A stretch of DNA of 64,000 nucleotides from the NCBI GenBank assembly GCA_003347645.1, contig QDFX01000004.1, positions 186,001 to 250,000 of the forward strand, written 5' to 3'. A program made the translations under genes and the position numbers. This stretch comes from Rhizobiaceae bacterium CPCC 101076 (GTDB lineage: Bacteria > Pseudomonadota > Alphaproteobacteria > Rhizobiales > Methylopilaceae). Shown here piece by piece: positions 1-9,953 of the stretch. Positions within the stretch are counted from its first letter, which is position 1, and the number at the start of each line of letters is the position of its first letter. Below the pieces are notes generated by a model. That model did no database searches and was not told the origin of the DNA. It saw only the letters and a program-made list of their open reading frames with translations.

Positions 1-123
1 GTCGCGCGGTCCAAGCGCACTGGCTGACGCGAGCTCGCCCTCGATCTCGCAAAGTATCGTGACCTGGTCGGCCGTGACAACACCGCGTTCGATGGCCGTC
101 GTCAGAGCGGTCTCGGAAATCAT
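1..123 (-). CDS. Unidentified protein, N-terminal fragment cut by the window edge
   Basis: Only the first 41 codons are present ([16 protein letters not shown]...); the frame stays open to the window edge. The start ATG shares an ATGA with the hslV stop, so it should be translationally coupled to hslV. In rhizobia the genes after hslV usually lead to hslU, so this is probably a small gene between them. The fragment is too short to assign a family. The overlap, the absence of stops and the codon use support a real gene. Confidence 0.6.
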   Translation of the reverse strand, partial: MISETALTTAIERGVVTADQVTILCEIEGELASASALGPRD

Positions 124-668
124 GCTGCATCCAGCGTTTCGAGGACCAGCTGGTCGTTGGTGTAGACGCAAATCTCGGCCGCGATCTTCATGCTGCGGCG
201 GACGATCTCCTCCGCGGAGAAGTCCGTATCGGCCAGCGCGCGAGCGGCAGCGAGGGCGTAATTGCCGCCCGAACCGATGGCCGCGATGCCATGTTCAGGC
301 TCCAGCACATCGCCGGTGCCGGTCAGGACGAGGCTCGTATCGGCATCGGCGACCAGCATCATCGCTTCCAGCCGGCGTAGATAACGATCCGTCCGCCAGT
401 CCTTGGCGAGTTCGACGGAGGCGCGGAGAAGCTGCCCGGGATATTGTTCCAGCTTGGCTTCCAGCCGCTCGAACAGCGTGAAGGCGTCGGCCGTGGCGCC
501 AGCGAAGCCGCCGATCACCTTTCCGCCCGCTAGGCGGCGGACCTTTTTTGCGGTGTGCTTCATGACTGTCTGGCCCATCGTCACCTGGCCGTCGCCGCCG
601 ATCGCGACCTTGCCACGCTTGCGGACATGCAGGATCGTCGTGCCGTGCCAGAGCGTATTGTCGCTCAA
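120..668 (-). CDS. hslV: ATP-dependent protease peptidase subunit HslV
   Basis: Peptidase subunit of the cytoplasmic HslUV (ClpQY) protease. HslV forms a double hexamer that is capped by the ATPase HslU and degrades misfolded proteins. The protein is about 182 aa, normal for the family. The N-terminal threonine nucleophile lies in [13 protein letters not shown], where the first residues are removed on maturation. AGDGQVT-like, [17 protein letters not shown] and [17 protein letters not shown] blocks match rhizobial HslV. I chose the TTG at 668 because GGAG lies 7 nt upstream and it gives the usual MSDN... start. A GTG at 680 is also in frame. hslU is not in the window. Confidence 0.93.
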   Translation of the reverse strand: MSDNTLWHGTTILHVRKRGKVAIGGDGQVTMGQTVMKHTAKKVRRLAGGKVIGGFAGATADAFTLFERLEAKLEQYPGQLLRASVELAKDWRTDRYLRRLEAMMLVADADTSLVLTGTGDVLEPEHGIAAIGSGGNYALAAARALADTDFSAEEIVRRSMKIAAEICVYTNDQLVLETLDAA

Positions 669-693
669 GGGAATCTCCACTGGTTTGGGGCCA

Positions 694-721
694 TACTTAA
701 GCGGTCAGGGATCGCGGTCAA
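694..721 (-). promoter_or_regulatory. Candidate promoter for hslV
   Basis: On the minus strand TTGACC is followed after 16 bp by TAAGTA, which resembles a sigma70-type promoter. It lies about 25 bp upstream of the hslV start, in the 175 bp region shared with the divergent hisB. A heat-shock sigma factor could also use this region; I see no clean sigma32 consensus. Confidence 0.35.
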
Positions 722-843
722 AGAGCACCGCTGGCATACCACGGAAACGCCTGCTAAAGAGCCGCCAGCATGACGGGCCGGTGACGGGACCTTCACGCTT
801 TTATGGTGGTATCTCACCGCCATTCCAGACGCAGAGATTAAAG

Positions 844-1440
844 ATGACCCGCCGCGCGACCATCGCCCGCAAGACGAGCGAAACCGACGTGACCGTGACC
901 GTGAACCTCGACGGCGAGGGCAAGGGGACGATTTCGACCGGGGTGGGCTTCCTCGACCATATGCTGGACCTTCTCGCCCGCCATTCCCTGATCGACCTCG
1001 ACGTGAAGGCCAAGGGCGACACCCATATCGATTTTCACCACACGACCGAGGACATCGGCATCGCGCTTGGCCAGGCCGTGCGGCAGGCACTGGGCGACAT
1101 GAGAGGCATCGCCCGCTACGCCGATGTCGCAATGCCGATGGACGAAACGCTGACGCGCGTCGCGATCGATGTTTCGGGCCGGTCGTTCCTCGTCTGGCGT
1201 ACGGAGTTTCCGGCGGCGAAGGTCGGCGAGTTCGATACCGAGCTGGTGCGCGAATTCTTCCAGGGCTTCGCCACGCATGCGGCTGTGACTCTGCATGTCG
1301 AGACGTTCTATGGTGCCAATGCGCACCACGTCGCGGAGTCCTGCTTCAAGGGCCTGGCGCGCGTATTGCGGACAGCGCTCACCGTGGACCCGCGCACGGT
1401 GAACATCATTCCCTCGACCAAGGGCAGCCTCGGCGGCTGA
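844..1440 (+). CDS. hisB: Imidazoleglycerol-phosphate dehydratase HisB
   Basis: Catalyses the sixth histidine step, converting imidazoleglycerol phosphate to imidazole acetol phosphate. The 198 aa protein is monofunctional; there is no fused phosphatase domain as in E. coli. The family signature blocks are present: GFLDHM at about 35-40 and the metal-binding [13 protein letters not shown] at about 61-73, with a second histidine-rich block ([11 protein letters not shown]) near 160. The ATG at 844 follows AGAGATTAAAG. It is the first gene of a compact his cluster (hisB, DUF2628, hisH, hisA, hisF, hisE, coaA), divergent from hslV, an arrangement seen in many rhizobia. Confidence 0.96.
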   Translation: MTRRATIARKTSETDVTVTVNLDGEGKGTISTGVGFLDHMLDLLARHSLIDLDVKAKGDTHIDFHHTTEDIGIALGQAVRQALGDMRGIARYADVAMPMDETLTRVAIDVSGRSFLVWRTEFPAAKVGEFDTELVREFFQGFATHAAVTLHVETFYGANAHHVAESCFKGLARVLRTALTVDPRTVNIIPSTKGSLGG

Positions 1441-1448
1441 GAGACATC

Positions 1449-1931
1449 ATGCGTTTGTGGACCGTTCACGAACCGGGAACCTCGGCCAGCGCGGACGAGC
1501 GGGCGGATGGCATCCTGTTCGTGAAGGATGGCTCCTCCTGGTGGGGCCTGTTCTTTCCGCTGCCCTGGCTGCTCATCCAGCGGCTCTGGGTCGGCACGCT
1601 GATCTATGTCTTGCTCTCAGTTGCCGCTGCGGCGATCGGTATGCTTCTGCCGCTGAGCGACAGCTCGGGCGTTCTGCTCGGGCTGATCGGGAATCTCTAC
1701 GTCGCATTCGAAGGCAACGACATGCGGCGACGCAAGCTCGCGCGGCTCGGCTATGTCCAGGTCGGCAGCGTCGTCGCCGACAGCCGCGTCGAGGCGGAGA
1801 TCGATTATTTCTCCTCGCTACCGGCAGAAGCGAGGTCGCGCTCGACGAGCGTCGCCTATGCTGGGCCGAAGCGCCGGGCCGAAGCGAACGACGTTCTTGG
1901 GCTCTTCCCCGAACCAGGGGGCGGGCGGTGA
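1449..1931 (+). CDS. DUF2628-family membrane protein
   Basis: Protein of 160 aa recognisable as the DUF2628 type found between hisB and hisH in rhizobia. It has a soluble N-terminus (about 1-30), two hydrophobic segments (about 33-53 and 55-72), and a basic stretch ([13 protein letters not shown]). The hydrophilic C-terminal tail is of unknown role. It starts 8 nt after hisB, and its stop overlaps the GTG start of hisH by 4 nt, so it is part of the his operon transcript. Its link to histidine synthesis is unknown; inner membrane location is inferred from the hydrophobic segments. Confidence 0.82.
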   Translation: MRLWTVHEPGTSASADERADGILFVKDGSSWWGLFFPLPWLLIQRLWVGTLIYVLLSVAAAAIGMLLPLSDSSGVLLGLIGNLYVAFEGNDMRRRKLARLGYVQVGSVVADSRVEAEIDYFSSLPAEARSRSTSVAYAGPKRRAEANDVLGLFPEPGGGR

Positions 1932-2563
1932 CCATCGCTCTCGTCGACTATGGCGCCGGCAATCTCCGCTCGGCCGCGAAGGCGTTCGAGGCCGCGGGCG
2001 CCAGGAATGTCGAGGTGACATCGGATCCGGACCGTGTCGCCAAGGCCGACCGCATTGTCTTACCAGGCGACGGCGCGTTTCCCGATTGCCGCCGCGGCCT
2101 TGCGGCCGTGAATGGTCTCGACCAGGCGCTGACCGAGGCGGTGAAGAGGCGCGGCCGGCCGTTCTTCGGTATCTGCATCGGCATGCAGCTTCTGGCGACG
2201 AGAGGGCTGGAGCATGAAGGCGCCGACGGCCTCGACTGGATTCCCGGTACCGTCGAACGCATTGAGCCCAAGAACGCCTTGCTAAAGGTTCCCCATATGG
2301 GCTGGAACACGTTGACGACGGCGCGGAGCCATCCCCTGCTTGAGGGCATCAAGACCGGCTCGGATGGATTGCATGCCTTCTTCCTGCATGCCTTCCATTT
2401 CCTGCCAGAGAACCGCGACGACGTGCTGGCGACGGCAGATTACGGCGGTCCTGTCACGGCCATTGTCGCGCGCGACAATGTGGCAGGAACGCAGTTTCAT
2501 CCGGAGAAGAGCCAGACGCTCGGTCTGACCCTGATCCGCAATTTCATCAAGTGGACGCCGTGA
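1928..2563 (+). CDS. hisH: Imidazole glycerol phosphate synthase, glutaminase subunit HisH
   Basis: Class I glutamine amidotransferase subunit that releases ammonia from glutamine and channels it to HisF. The protein is 211 aa. The nucleophile is Cys83 in [11 protein letters not shown]; the catalytic His and Glu are in QFHPEKSQ near the C-terminus. The GTG start at 1928 is set by the N-terminus [13 protein letters not shown] and by a GTGA overlap with the preceding gene. It overlaps hisA by another GTGA, so the two starts are likely coupled to upstream termination. Confidence 0.96.
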   Translation: MTIALVDYGAGNLRSAAKAFEAAGARNVEVTSDPDRVAKADRIVLPGDGAFPDCRRGLAAVNGLDQALTEAVKRRGRPFFGICIGMQLLATRGLEHEGADGLDWIPGTVERIEPKNALLKVPHMGWNTLTTARSHPLLEGIKTGSDGLHAFFLHAFHFLPENRDDVLATADYGGPVTAIVARDNVAGTQFHPEKSQTLGLTLIRNFIKWTP

Positions 2564-3294
2564 TCCTTTATCCCGCCATCGATCTCAAACAGGGGCAGGT
2601 CGTCCGGCTGAAGCAGGGCGACATGGACCAGGCGACCGTCTACGGGGCCGACCCAGCGGCGGTGGCGCGCGGCTTCCAGGATTCCGGCTTCGAATGGGTG
2701 CACGTCGTCGATCTCGATGGCGCGTTCGCGGGCGCTACGGTGAACCTGCAGGCGGTCGAGGGCGTGCTCGACAGCGTGTCGATTCCGGTCCAGCTCGGCG
2801 GCGGCATACGCGAAATGGCGGCGGTCGAAGGCTGGCTCGGGCGCGGCGTTTCCCGGATCATTCTCGGGACGGCGGCGGTGCGTGACCCGGATTTCGTCAA
2901 GGCGGCAGCGAAGGCCTTTCCGGGCAAGATCGCCGTCGGCATCGACGCGAAGGGCGGCTACGTCGCGGTGCAGGGCTGGGCCGAAGTGTCCGAATTGACC
3001 TCGCTCGAACTCGCGAAACGCTTCGAGGACGCTGGCATTGCCGCCATCATCTATACCGATATCGGCCGCGACGGCCTGCTGAAGGGGCTGGATTTCGACG
3101 GCACGCGCGCTCTGGCTGAGGCGGTCTCGATCCCGGTTATCGCTAGCGGTGGCCTGGCCTCGATCGAAGACGTGAAGACGCTGTTGAAACCGGAAAACCG
3201 CGCCATTGCGGGCGCCATCACCGGCAGGGCGCTCTACGACGGTCGCCTCGATCAGGTCGAGGCGGTCGCCCTCACCCGGGGAGCAAAGGTTTGA
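2560..3294 (+). CDS. hisA: ProFAR isomerase HisA
   Basis: 1-(5-phosphoribosyl)-5-[(5-phosphoribosylamino)methylideneamino]imidazole-4-carboxamide isomerase, a TIM barrel acting in the cytoplasm. With the GTG start at 2560 the protein is 244 aa and begins [12 protein letters not shown]. This places the two catalytic aspartates at Asp8 and about Asp129 (VGIDAKGG), as expected for HisA. The phosphate-binding TDIGRDG and ASGGLAS motifs are present. An in-frame GTG at 2551 would add three residues and is less likely. It overlaps hisH by GTGA and hisF by one base in TGATG. Confidence 0.96.
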   Translation: MILYPAIDLKQGQVVRLKQGDMDQATVYGADPAAVARGFQDSGFEWVHVVDLDGAFAGATVNLQAVEGVLDSVSIPVQLGGGIREMAAVEGWLGRGVSRIILGTAAVRDPDFVKAAAKAFPGKIAVGIDAKGGYVAVQGWAEVSELTSLELAKRFEDAGIAAIIYTDIGRDGLLKGLDFDGTRALAEAVSIPVIASGGLASIEDVKTLLKPENRAIAGAITGRALYDGRLDQVEAVALTRGAKV

Positions 3295-4094
3295 TGTCGC
3301 TCAAGGTCCGCGTTATCCCCTGCCTCGATGTGAAGGATGGTCGCGTCGTGAAGGGCGTCCGCTTCGTCGACCTGCGCGATGCCGGCGACCCGGTGGAGGC
3401 TGCGAAGGCCTATGACGCGGCGGGTGCCGACGAGCTCTGCTTTCTCGACATCACCGCGAGCCATGAAGAGCGGGCGATCATTCTCGATGTCGTCTCGCGG
3501 ACGGCTGAGAACTGCTTCATGCCGGTCACTGTCGGGGGCGGTGTCCGCACCGTCGACGACATCCGCAATCTGATGCTCGCCGGCGCCGACAAGGTGTCGA
3601 TCAATTCGGCCGCGGTCGCGGATCGCTCGATCGTCGGTCGCGCGGCGGACAAGTTCGGCGCGCAGGCGATCGTCGTCGCGGTGGATGCAAAGAAGCTCTC
3701 CACCGAGGGAGAGGAGCCGCGCTGGGAAATCTTCACCCATGGCGGTCGTCGGCCGACCGGTCTGGACGCTATCGAGTACGCTCGTGAAGTTGCCGCACTA
3801 GGTGCCGGTGAGATTCTGCTCACCTCGATGGACCGCGACGGCACGCAGGACGGCTACGACCTTGGTCTTACGAAGGCGATTTCCGAGGCCGTTCCGGTCC
3901 CTGTCGTGGCATCGGGAGGCGTTGGCGCTCTTGAGCATTTCGTCGCAGGTGTGCGCGAAGGCGGCGCCAGCGCGGTGCTTGCCGCAAGTGTCTTCCACTT
4001 CGGCGCGTTTTCCATTCAGGATGTCAAGAACCATATGGCGAAGGCGGGTGTTCCGGTTCGCCTCGATCCATCCTGGCGTGGGGCGCAGGCATGA
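3294..4094 (+). CDS. hisF: Imidazole glycerol phosphate synthase, cyclase subunit HisF
   Basis: Cyclase partner of HisH that forms imidazoleglycerol phosphate and AICAR. The TIM barrel is 266 aa and begins [21 protein letters not shown], with catalytic Asp12. The second catalytic Asp is in VVAVDAKK near 130. [11 protein letters not shown] and the phosphate-binding SMDRDGT are present. The start ATG overlaps the hisA stop in TGATG; a TTG one codon earlier is possible but unnecessary. The stop shares ATGA with hisE. Confidence 0.97.
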   Translation: MSLKVRVIPCLDVKDGRVVKGVRFVDLRDAGDPVEAAKAYDAAGADELCFLDITASHEERAIILDVVSRTAENCFMPVTVGGGVRTVDDIRNLMLAGADKVSINSAAVADRSIVGRAADKFGAQAIVVAVDAKKLSTEGEEPRWEIFTHGGRRPTGLDAIEYAREVAALGAGEILLTSMDRDGTQDGYDLGLTKAISEAVPVPVVASGGVGALEHFVAGVREGGASAVLAASVFHFGAFSIQDVKNHMAKAGVPVRLDPSWRGAQA

Positions 4095-4411
4095 CCGGCT
4101 TTACCCTGACCGATCTTGACGCGCTGGTCGCCAAGCGCGCGGAGGCCGATCCGTCGCAATCCTACACCCGGCAGCTGCTTGACTCCGGTGTGGAGAAATG
4201 TGCGAAAAAGCTGGGAGAAGAGGGTGTTGAGGCTGCCCTCGCGGCCGTCACGAACAATCGTGAGGGCCTGACGAAAGAGGCCGCCGACGTGCTCTTTCAT
4301 CTGCTCGTTCTGCTTCGCTCGTGTCAGGTCCCGCTCGAGGACGTGATGGCCGAGCTGAAATCGCGAACCGCCCAATCCGGACTTCAGGAAAAAGCGGCAC
4401 GACGTGAGTAA
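4091..4411 (+). CDS. hisE: Phosphoribosyl-ATP pyrophosphatase HisE
   Basis: Second histidine enzyme, hydrolysing phosphoribosyl-ATP to phosphoribosyl-AMP and pyrophosphate. The 106 aa protein is a stand-alone HisE; there is no fused HisI domain. The MazG-like motifs [13 protein letters not shown] and [13 protein letters not shown] carry the acidic metal ligands. It overlaps hisF by ATGA and is the last his gene of the cluster. hisI, hisG, hisD and hisC are not in this window. Confidence 0.95.
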   Translation: MTGFTLTDLDALVAKRAEADPSQSYTRQLLDSGVEKCAKKLGEEGVEAALAAVTNNREGLTKEAADVLFHLLVLLRSCQVPLEDVMAELKSRTAQSGLQEKAARRE

Positions 4412-4424
4412 GGGGTCGTCGTCG

Positions 4425-5375
4425 ATGGATGCACTCGCGGGTAAGCCGCAATCGCCCTACCGCGTCTTTTCGCGCGAGGAATGGGCCGAACTCCGCGCCG
4501 ACACGCCTATGACGCTCAATGCGGACGAGATCGAGCGGCTCCGCTCGCTCGACGATCCGCTCGATCTCATGGAAGTCGAGCAGATATATCTGCCGATCTC
4601 GCGCCTTCTGACCCTCTACGTTGAGGCCACGCAGGGCCTGTTCAGGGCGACGCGGGCCTTTCTGAACACCAATGGTGCGAAGAAGGTGCCGTACATCATC
4701 GGCATCGGCGGTTCGGTCGCCGTGGGCAAGTCGACCACCGCCCGCCTCCTTCAGGCGCTGTTGCGGCGCTGGCCGAACACGCCGAAGGTCGATCTGGTGA
4801 CGACCGACGGCTTTCTGTTCCCGAACGAGGTTCTGGCGGCCGAAGGCCTGATGCAGCGCAAGGGCTTTCCCGAGAGCTACGACCTGCCGGCGCTGCTGAA
4901 ATTCATGTCGGACATCAAGGCTGGCAAGGAGCGCGTGGCCGCCCCCGTCTACTCGCATCTCGTTTACGACGTTGTCCCCGGCGCCGAAATCGCGGTCGAG
5001 AACCCGGACATTCTCATCCTTGAAGGCCTGAACGTGCTACAGGCCGGGACCAAGGATGTTCGCGCGGTTCCGTTCGTCTCGGACTTCTTCGACTTCTCGA
5101 TCTTCATCGACGCCGAGGAGAACACGATCCACGATTGGTACGTGGATAGGTTCATGCACCTCCGTGAGACCGCGTTCCGCGACCCGAACTCGTATTTCCA
5201 GCGCTATGCCTCGGTGCCGCCTTCGGAGGCAATGGCCCTGGCTGAGGATCTTTGGGGTCGGATCAACCTGCCGAACCTGCGCGAGAACATCCTTCCGACC
5301 CGCGCGCGTGCCAGCCTGATTATGCGCAAGGGCGAGGATCACCGCGTCGAGGAAGTGGCGCTCAGGAAGCTCTGA
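4425..5375 (+). CDS. coaA: Type I pantothenate kinase CoaA
   Basis: Phosphorylates pantothenate in the first committed step of coenzyme A synthesis. With the ATG at 4425 the protein is 316 aa. The P-loop [10 protein letters not shown] sits at about 95-104, and the type I hallmarks [17 protein letters not shown] and EGLNVLQ follow. I chose ATG 4425 because AAGGGG ends 9 nt upstream and the distance to SPYRVFSR fits relatives. A GTG at 4404, overlapping hisE, would add seven residues. Cotranscription with the his genes is likely from the spacing. coaBC lies far away at 53.7 kb. Confidence 0.94.
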   Translation: MDALAGKPQSPYRVFSREEWAELRADTPMTLNADEIERLRSLDDPLDLMEVEQIYLPISRLLTLYVEATQGLFRATRAFLNTNGAKKVPYIIGIGGSVAVGKSTTARLLQALLRRWPNTPKVDLVTTDGFLFPNEVLAAEGLMQRKGFPESYDLPALLKFMSDIKAGKERVAAPVYSHLVYDVVPGAEIAVENPDILILEGLNVLQAGTKDVRAVPFVSDFFDFSIFIDAEENTIHDWYVDRFMHLRETAFRDPNSYFQRYASVPPSEAMALAEDLWGRINLPNLRENILPTRARASLIMRKGEDHRVEEVALRKL

Positions 5376-5466
5376 GTGGCCGTCCGACGCAACTTGCGCG
5401 GACTCGCATGCAGCGCCAGATTGCGGCGGCGGGGAATGTTCCCGTCTTTGCCTGGGGAGCCAAGCC

Positions 5467-5856
5467 ATGAGTGAGAAGACCATGGTGTGGGGCGGCCGCG
5501 TGTTCACCGCTCTTTTCGCGCTGTTCATTCTGGGTGCGTCGGTCACACCGAAGCTGTTCGGCATGTCGATTGCCGAGGAGACGATGGCGCAACTCGGCTG
5601 GCCGCCGGGCTACGCCTTCATGATCGGGATGCTCGAACTCGCCTTCGTAGGCCTCTACCTGATTCCGAGAACCAGCGTCCTGGGCGCGGTCCTGATGATG
5701 GGACTGCTGGGCGGCGCGATGGCGACCCAGATCCGCGCCGGAAGCCCGCTCTTCAGCCATGTGCTTTTCAGCATCTATCTCGGGCTGTTCATGTGGGGCG
5801 GTCTGTGGCTGCGTGACCCGGCCGTGCGGGCGTTGTTCCCCGTCCGCCGGGCCTAG
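5467..5856 (+). CDS. DoxX-like membrane protein
   Basis: Small integral membrane protein of 129 aa with four predicted hydrophobic segments (about 10-27, 46-64, 70-90 and 95-112). It has the DoxX-like layout: VTPKLFG after the first helix, IGMLELAFVGLYLIP in the second, and a glycine-rich third helix. The function is unknown. It follows coaA after 91 bp. Its TAG stop lies in a CTAG palindrome that is also the stop of the convergent adenosine kinase gene, so the two genes overlap by 4 bp. Confidence 0.75.
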   Translation: MSEKTMVWGGRVFTALFALFILGASVTPKLFGMSIAEETMAQLGWPPGYAFMIGMLELAFVGLYLIPRTSVLGAVLMMGLLGGAMATQIRAGSPLFSHVLFSIYLGLFMWGGLWLRDPAVRALFPVRRA

Positions 5857-6860
5857 GCCGGCTGCAGGAAGCCGTTCTCCGCCGCGAGATTGGCGAGTTT
5901 CACCTGCGGGCGCGCGCCGATGTGCGACAGCACTTCTGCCGCCGCCAGCGCGCCAAGGCGGAGCGATTCCGCCGCTTCGAGGCCGCGGGCGAAACCGGCC
6001 AGGACGCCGGCGGCGTAGAGATCGCCCGCGCCGGTGGCGTCGACCAGCTTGTCGATCGGCTGCGCCGGAACCGCGACGGTCTCCTCGCGCGTGACGAACA
6101 GGCCGCCCTTTTCGCTGCGGGTGACGACCGCCGAGCGAGCGTCATTGCGAAGCGCGGAGATGGCGCTGTCGAAGTCGGCTGTCTCATAGAGCGCCTTGGC
6201 TTCATGCTCGTTGGCGAAGACGAGGTCGACCTTCCCGGAGCGGATGAGGTCGAGGAATTCCTCGCGGTAGCGCCCGACGCAGAACGAGTCGGAGAGCGTC
6301 AGCGCGACCAGGCGGCCGGCCTCATGCGCGATGTCGGAGGTGCGGCGGAAGGCTTCCTTCGCCTCCGGCGGATCCCAGAGATAGCCTTCGAGATAGATCG
6401 TGCCCGAGGAGCGGACGAGATCGGCGTCGACATCGGACGGCTTCAGGTGTTGGCTCGCGCCGAGGAAGGTGTTCATCGTCCGCTCGCCGTCCGGCGTGAT
6501 GAGGATCGTGCTGCTCGCCGTGATCGGCCCATCGGTCGCGGCGGCAGTCTCGAAATGGACGCCCGCGGCGCGGATGTCGTGGGCGAAGCTCTTGCCGAGA
6601 TCGTCGTTCCGGACCTTGCCGATGAAAGCTGCCTTGCCGCCGAGCGAGGCGACGCCCGCCAGGGTGTTGGCGGCGCTGCCGCCCGAGATCAGGATCGTCT
6701 GGCCGATCTTGCCGTAAAGCTCGCTGGCGCGGGCTTCGTCGATCAGGGCCATCGATCCCTTTGCCAGTCCTTCCTTGACCAGGAAATCGTCTTCGACACG
6801 GGCGAGAACGTCGACGATGGCGTTGCCGAGGCCGAGCACGTCAAAGCGAAGAGAGGTCAT
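5853..6860 (-). CDS. Adenosine kinase, PfkB family
   Basis: Ribokinase/PfkB-fold sugar kinase of 335 aa, most like rhizobial adenosine kinases, which convert adenosine to AMP in purine salvage. The first PfkB signature lies at GGSAANTLAG (60-69) and the second at DATGAGD (274-280), with Asp280 as catalytic base and the preceding glycines as anion hole. The N-terminus FDVLGLGNAIVDV is typical. It is transcribed towards the DoxX-like gene and overlaps its end; trpS starts divergently 118 bp away. Exact substrate is inferred from similarity. Confidence 0.88.
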   Translation of the reverse strand: MTSLRFDVLGLGNAIVDVLARVEDDFLVKEGLAKGSMALIDEARASELYGKIGQTILISGGSAANTLAGVASLGGKAAFIGKVRNDDLGKSFAHDIRAAGVHFETAAATDGPITASSTILITPDGERTMNTFLGASQHLKPSDVDADLVRSSGTIYLEGYLWDPPEAKEAFRRTSDIAHEAGRLVALTLSDSFCVGRYREEFLDLIRSGKVDLVFANEHEAKALYETADFDSAISALRNDARSAVVTRSEKGGLFVTREETVAVPAQPIDKLVDATGAGDLYAAGVLAGFARGLEAAESLRLGALAAAEVLSHIGARPQVKLANLAAENGFLQPA

Positions 6861-6978
6861 TTAGTCGGTATCTCCGGGAAGGTGGCTACGCTCTAGCGAT
6901 GGCGAGGCGTGCTGCCAAGCCTTGCGTCAACCCGGTCGGATTGTCATAACCCGCCCCTCTCCTTCGGAAGCACCTGTC

Positions 6979-8016
6979 ATGAGCGCTTTTCAGCCGCGCG
7001 TCTTTTCCGGCGTCCAGCCGACCGGCAATCTCCATCTCGGCAATTATCTCGGCGCGATCATCAAGTTCGTCGCGCTGCAGCACGAGCACGAATGCCTCTA
7101 TTGCGTCGTCGACATGCACGCGATCACCGTGCCGCAGGATCCGCAGGAGCTGACGCGAACGATCCGCGAGGTGGCGGCGGCGTTCATCGCCTCGGGCGTC
7201 GACCCGAAGAAGAACATCATCTTCAACCAAAGCCAGGTTTCGGCGCATGCCGAACTCGCCTGGATCCTGAACTGCACCGCCCGCATCGGCTGGCTGAACC
7301 GAATGACGCAGTTCAAGGAGAAGGCCGGCAAGGACCGCGAGAACGCGTCGGTCGGCCTCTACGTCTATCCAGTGCTGATGGCGGCCGACATCCTCGCCTA
7401 TAAGGCGACACATGTGCCGGTCGGCGAGGACCAGAAGCAGCATCTCGAACTCGCCCGTGACATCGCGCAGAAATTCAACAATGATTTCAGTGCCTCGATC
7501 GCCCGCCATGGATACGGCGAGGCCTTCTTTCCGCAGCCCGAGCCTCTGATCCAGGGCGCGGCGACGCGTGTGATGAGCTTGCGTGACGGCTCGAAGAAAA
7601 TGTCGAAGTCAGACCCGTCGGACGCGTCGCGCATCAATCTGACCGACGATGCCGATGCCATCGCTGCAAAGGTCCGCAAGGCCAAGACCGATCCAGAGCC
7701 GCTGCCGTCGGAGACCGCAGGGCTCGAGGCGCGCCCGGAGGCGGAGAACCTGGTCGGTATCTATGCGGCGCTCGGCGGAATCTCGAAGCAGGATGTGCTG
7801 AACGATTTCGGCGGCGGCCAGTTCTCGGCGTTCAAGAACGCCTTGGTTGAACTTGCGGTGACGAAGCTCGGTCCGATCGGCGCGGAGATGAAACGGCTCG
7901 TCGCCGATCCGGGCTCGATCGACAAGATCCTGGGCGACGGCGCCGAGCGGGCCGACGCGATCGCGCGGCCCAATCTCGCGGCGGTCAAGGATATCGTCGG
8001 CTTCGTTAGACGCTGA
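6979..8016 (+). CDS. trpS: Tryptophanyl-tRNA synthetase TrpS
   Basis: Class I aminoacyl-tRNA synthetase charging tRNA(Trp), 345 aa, cytoplasmic. The HIGH-type motif is HLGN at 19-22, within [19 protein letters not shown], and KMSKS is at 207-211. The ATG at 6979 gives the expected N-terminus [11 protein letters not shown]; an ATG at 6922 would add 19 residues without homology. In rhizobia trpS commonly precedes the nfu-type gene, as here. Confidence 0.97.
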   Translation: MSAFQPRVFSGVQPTGNLHLGNYLGAIIKFVALQHEHECLYCVVDMHAITVPQDPQELTRTIREVAAAFIASGVDPKKNIIFNQSQVSAHAELAWILNCTARIGWLNRMTQFKEKAGKDRENASVGLYVYPVLMAADILAYKATHVPVGEDQKQHLELARDIAQKFNNDFSASIARHGYGEAFFPQPEPLIQGAATRVMSLRDGSKKMSKSDPSDASRINLTDDADAIAAKVRKAKTDPEPLPSETAGLEARPEAENLVGIYAALGGISKQDVLNDFGGGQFSAFKNALVELAVTKLGPIGAEMKRLVADPGSIDKILGDGAERADAIARPNLAAVKDIVGFVRR

Positions 8017-8098
8017 CTTTGCATTCCTGAGGCGATCCACCATATCCTTTTCGTGCGCCAGCCCCGCGCCTTGAACCCGGAGGCCAGCCGAGAGAGCC

Positions 8099-8665
8099 AT
8101 GTTCATCCAGACCGAAGCCACGCCGAATCCGGCGACCCTGAAATTCCTTCCCGGCCGTGACGTCCTGCCATCGGGCACGCTCGACATGCCGACCGCCGAA
8201 TCCGCCAAGCGTTCTCCGCTGGCCGCCCGCCTGTTCGACGTTCCAGGCGTCGGCGGCGTCTTCTACGGTACCGATTTCATCACCGTGACGAAGACGGGTT
8301 CCGAGGACTGGCAGCACCTGAAGCCGGCGATCCTCGGCGCGATCATGGAGCATTACCTCCGTGGCGAGCCGCTTCTGGCGGATGGCGTCGGCGACGACAC
8401 GCACGACAACGGCGAATTCTACGACGAGGCAGACCAGAGCGTGGTCGACACGATCAAGGAACTCCTCGAGACGCGCGTCCGCCCGGCCGTGGCGCAGGAC
8501 GGCGGCGACATCACCTTCAAGGGTTTCAAGACCGGCGTCGTCTACTTGAACATGAAGGGCTCCTGTCAGGGATGCCCGAGTTCGACCGCGACGCTGAAGC
8601 AGGGCATCGAGAACCTGCTGCGCCACTTCGTGCCCGAGGTCCAGGAGGTCCGTCCGGTCTCGTAA
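8099..8665 (+). CDS. NifU-like iron-sulfur scaffold protein (Nfu)
   Basis: Nfu-type Fe-S carrier of 188 aa. The N-terminal Nfu_N domain (MFIQTEATPNPATLKFLPG, about 1-90) is joined to a C-terminal NifU-like domain (about 112-188). The cluster-binding Cys156-x2-Cys159 lies in KGSCQGCPSS. It is expected to hand 4Fe-4S clusters to client proteins; the nearby radical-SAM MiaB would be a plausible client, but this is inference. It stands between trpS and tsaB, in the common rhizobial order. Confidence 0.93.
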   Translation: MFIQTEATPNPATLKFLPGRDVLPSGTLDMPTAESAKRSPLAARLFDVPGVGGVFYGTDFITVTKTGSEDWQHLKPAILGAIMEHYLRGEPLLADGVGDDTHDNGEFYDEADQSVVDTIKELLETRVRPAVAQDGGDITFKGFKTGVVYLNMKGSCQGCPSSTATLKQGIENLLRHFVPEVQEVRPVS

Positions 8666-8753
8666 GGGGACAGGCGGATCGCTCCACTTCCACGCGAGCA
8701 CGATCTCAGTCAGAGTGCTTTTGAGTTTCCGGGGCTGGGAAGAAGAACAACGC

Positions 8754-9425
8754 GTGCGCGTGCTGGCCATCGATACCGCGCTCGCGGCCTGCTCGGTCGC
8801 GGTGCTCGACACCAAGATTGACGAGATTCTGGGCGCCGAGACTGTGCTGATGGAGCGCGGTCACGCGGAGGCTCTAATGCCGCTGGTCGAGGCGGTGCTC
8901 GGTGGACATTCCGGGCTTGCCTCGATCGACCGCATCGTCGTCTCGACGGGGCCGGGCAGCTTCACGGGCATTCGAGTGGGCCTTGCCGCTGTACGCGGTC
9001 TGACGCTTGTAACGAAAATTCCCGTCATCGGAATCACGACGCTCGTCGCCCTGGCGGCTCCGGTGCTTGCCCATGGCGACGGCCGGGCGGTGGGTGCGGC
9101 GATCGATGCACGGCACGGCCGGGTGTTCTTCCAGATCTTCGCGCCGAACGGGCAAGGGCTGGTTCCGGCCCGGGTGCTCTTGGCAAAGGATGCCTCGCGG
9201 ATGGCCGGTGAAGGCGCGATTCGTCTTGTCGGTTCCGGCGCGCAACTGGTCGCCGCCGCTTCCCACGCTAAACATGAAATCGTCTCCGGAGAGCAGGTGC
9301 CGGACCCGGTCTGGCTCGCCCGACTCGGCGCAGCCGCTCCATTGCCGGATCGCCTGCCGCGCCCGGTCTATCTCCGCCCGGCAGACGCCAAGCCGCAGAC
9401 GGCAGGGCGGGTGGAGCGCATCTGA
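8754..9425 (+). CDS. tsaB: tRNA threonylcarbamoyladenosine modification protein TsaB
   Basis: Non-catalytic ASKHA-fold partner of TsaD, needed for t6A37 formation on ANN-decoding tRNAs. The protein is about 223 aa. The N-terminus VRVLAIDTALAACSVAV and the block STGPGSFTGIRVGLAAVRGL are diagnostic. I placed the start at GTG 8754, after GGAAGAAGAAC. An in-frame GTG at 8715 would add 13 residues not expected in the family. The stop overlaps the rimI start in TGATG. Confidence 0.92.
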   Translation: MRVLAIDTALAACSVAVLDTKIDEILGAETVLMERGHAEALMPLVEAVLGGHSGLASIDRIVVSTGPGSFTGIRVGLAAVRGLTLVTKIPVIGITTLVALAAPVLAHGDGRAVGAAIDARHGRVFFQIFAPNGQGLVPARVLLAKDASRMAGEGAIRLVGSGAQLVAAASHAKHEIVSGEQVPDPVWLARLGAAAPLPDRLPRPVYLRPADAKPQTAGRVERI

Positions 9426-9925
9426 TGGGCGTGCTCGATATTCTTAGCGAGTACCTGCGAAAGCCGGTCTGGCGTGTCGACACGGCGTCGAGCAGGCATG
9501 CCGGTCAGATTTCCACATTGCATTCGGCCAGTTTCGCACGCGGCTGGAGCACGCAGGAGATCGAGGTTCTGATGCAGAATCGGAACGTGATCGTCGACAT
9601 TCTTCGCAGCGAGGCGGGAAGCCAGGTGATCGACGGCTTCTCTCTGTCGAGGGTCGCGGTGGACGAAGCGGAACTCCTCTCGATCGCGGTGGACCCTAAA
9701 TGGCGGGGAAAGAAGGGCAGCGCGCCGCTGCTGGCCCGTCAGCTCGCGCGGCTGCGGGGCGCGGGCGCCCGGCGGGTGGTTCTGGAAGTGGATGAGGCGA
9801 ATATACCCGCTATCCGACTCTATCGTAGCTTCGGCTTCGAGGAGGTCGGCAAGCGGCCCGCCTACTACACCCTGAAGGACGGCCGGAAGGCCAATGCTCT
9901 TATCATGGCACGTGATCTTGGCTGA
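9425..9925 (+). CDS. rimI: Ribosomal-protein alanine N-acetyltransferase-like GNAT protein RimI
   Basis: GNAT acetyltransferase of 166 aa. RimI of E. coli acetylates the N-terminal alanine of ribosomal protein S18. The acetyl-CoA-binding region is about 75-115 (LLSIAVDPKWRGKKGSAPLL), although the canonical R/Q-x-x-G-x-G/A loop is modified here to RGKKGSA. The NIPAIRLYRSFGFEEVGKR block is typical. It is coupled to tsaB by a one-base overlap, a very common pairing, which supports the RimI name more than a generic GNAT label. Confidence 0.87.
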   Translation: MGVLDILSEYLRKPVWRVDTASSRHAGQISTLHSASFARGWSTQEIEVLMQNRNVIVDILRSEAGSQVIDGFSLSRVAVDEAELLSIAVDPKWRGKKGSAPLLARQLARLRGAGARRVVLEVDEANIPAIRLYRSFGFEEVGKRPAYYTLKDGRKANALIMARDLG

Positions 9926-9953
9926 GACCTCCAGGGGCAATAGACTGTCGTCA

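Noticed and set aside
8715-8753. Longer TsaB start at GTG 8715
   Set aside because: The added 13 residues precede the conserved VLAIDT start; the GTG at 8754 has a purine-rich site immediately upstream.
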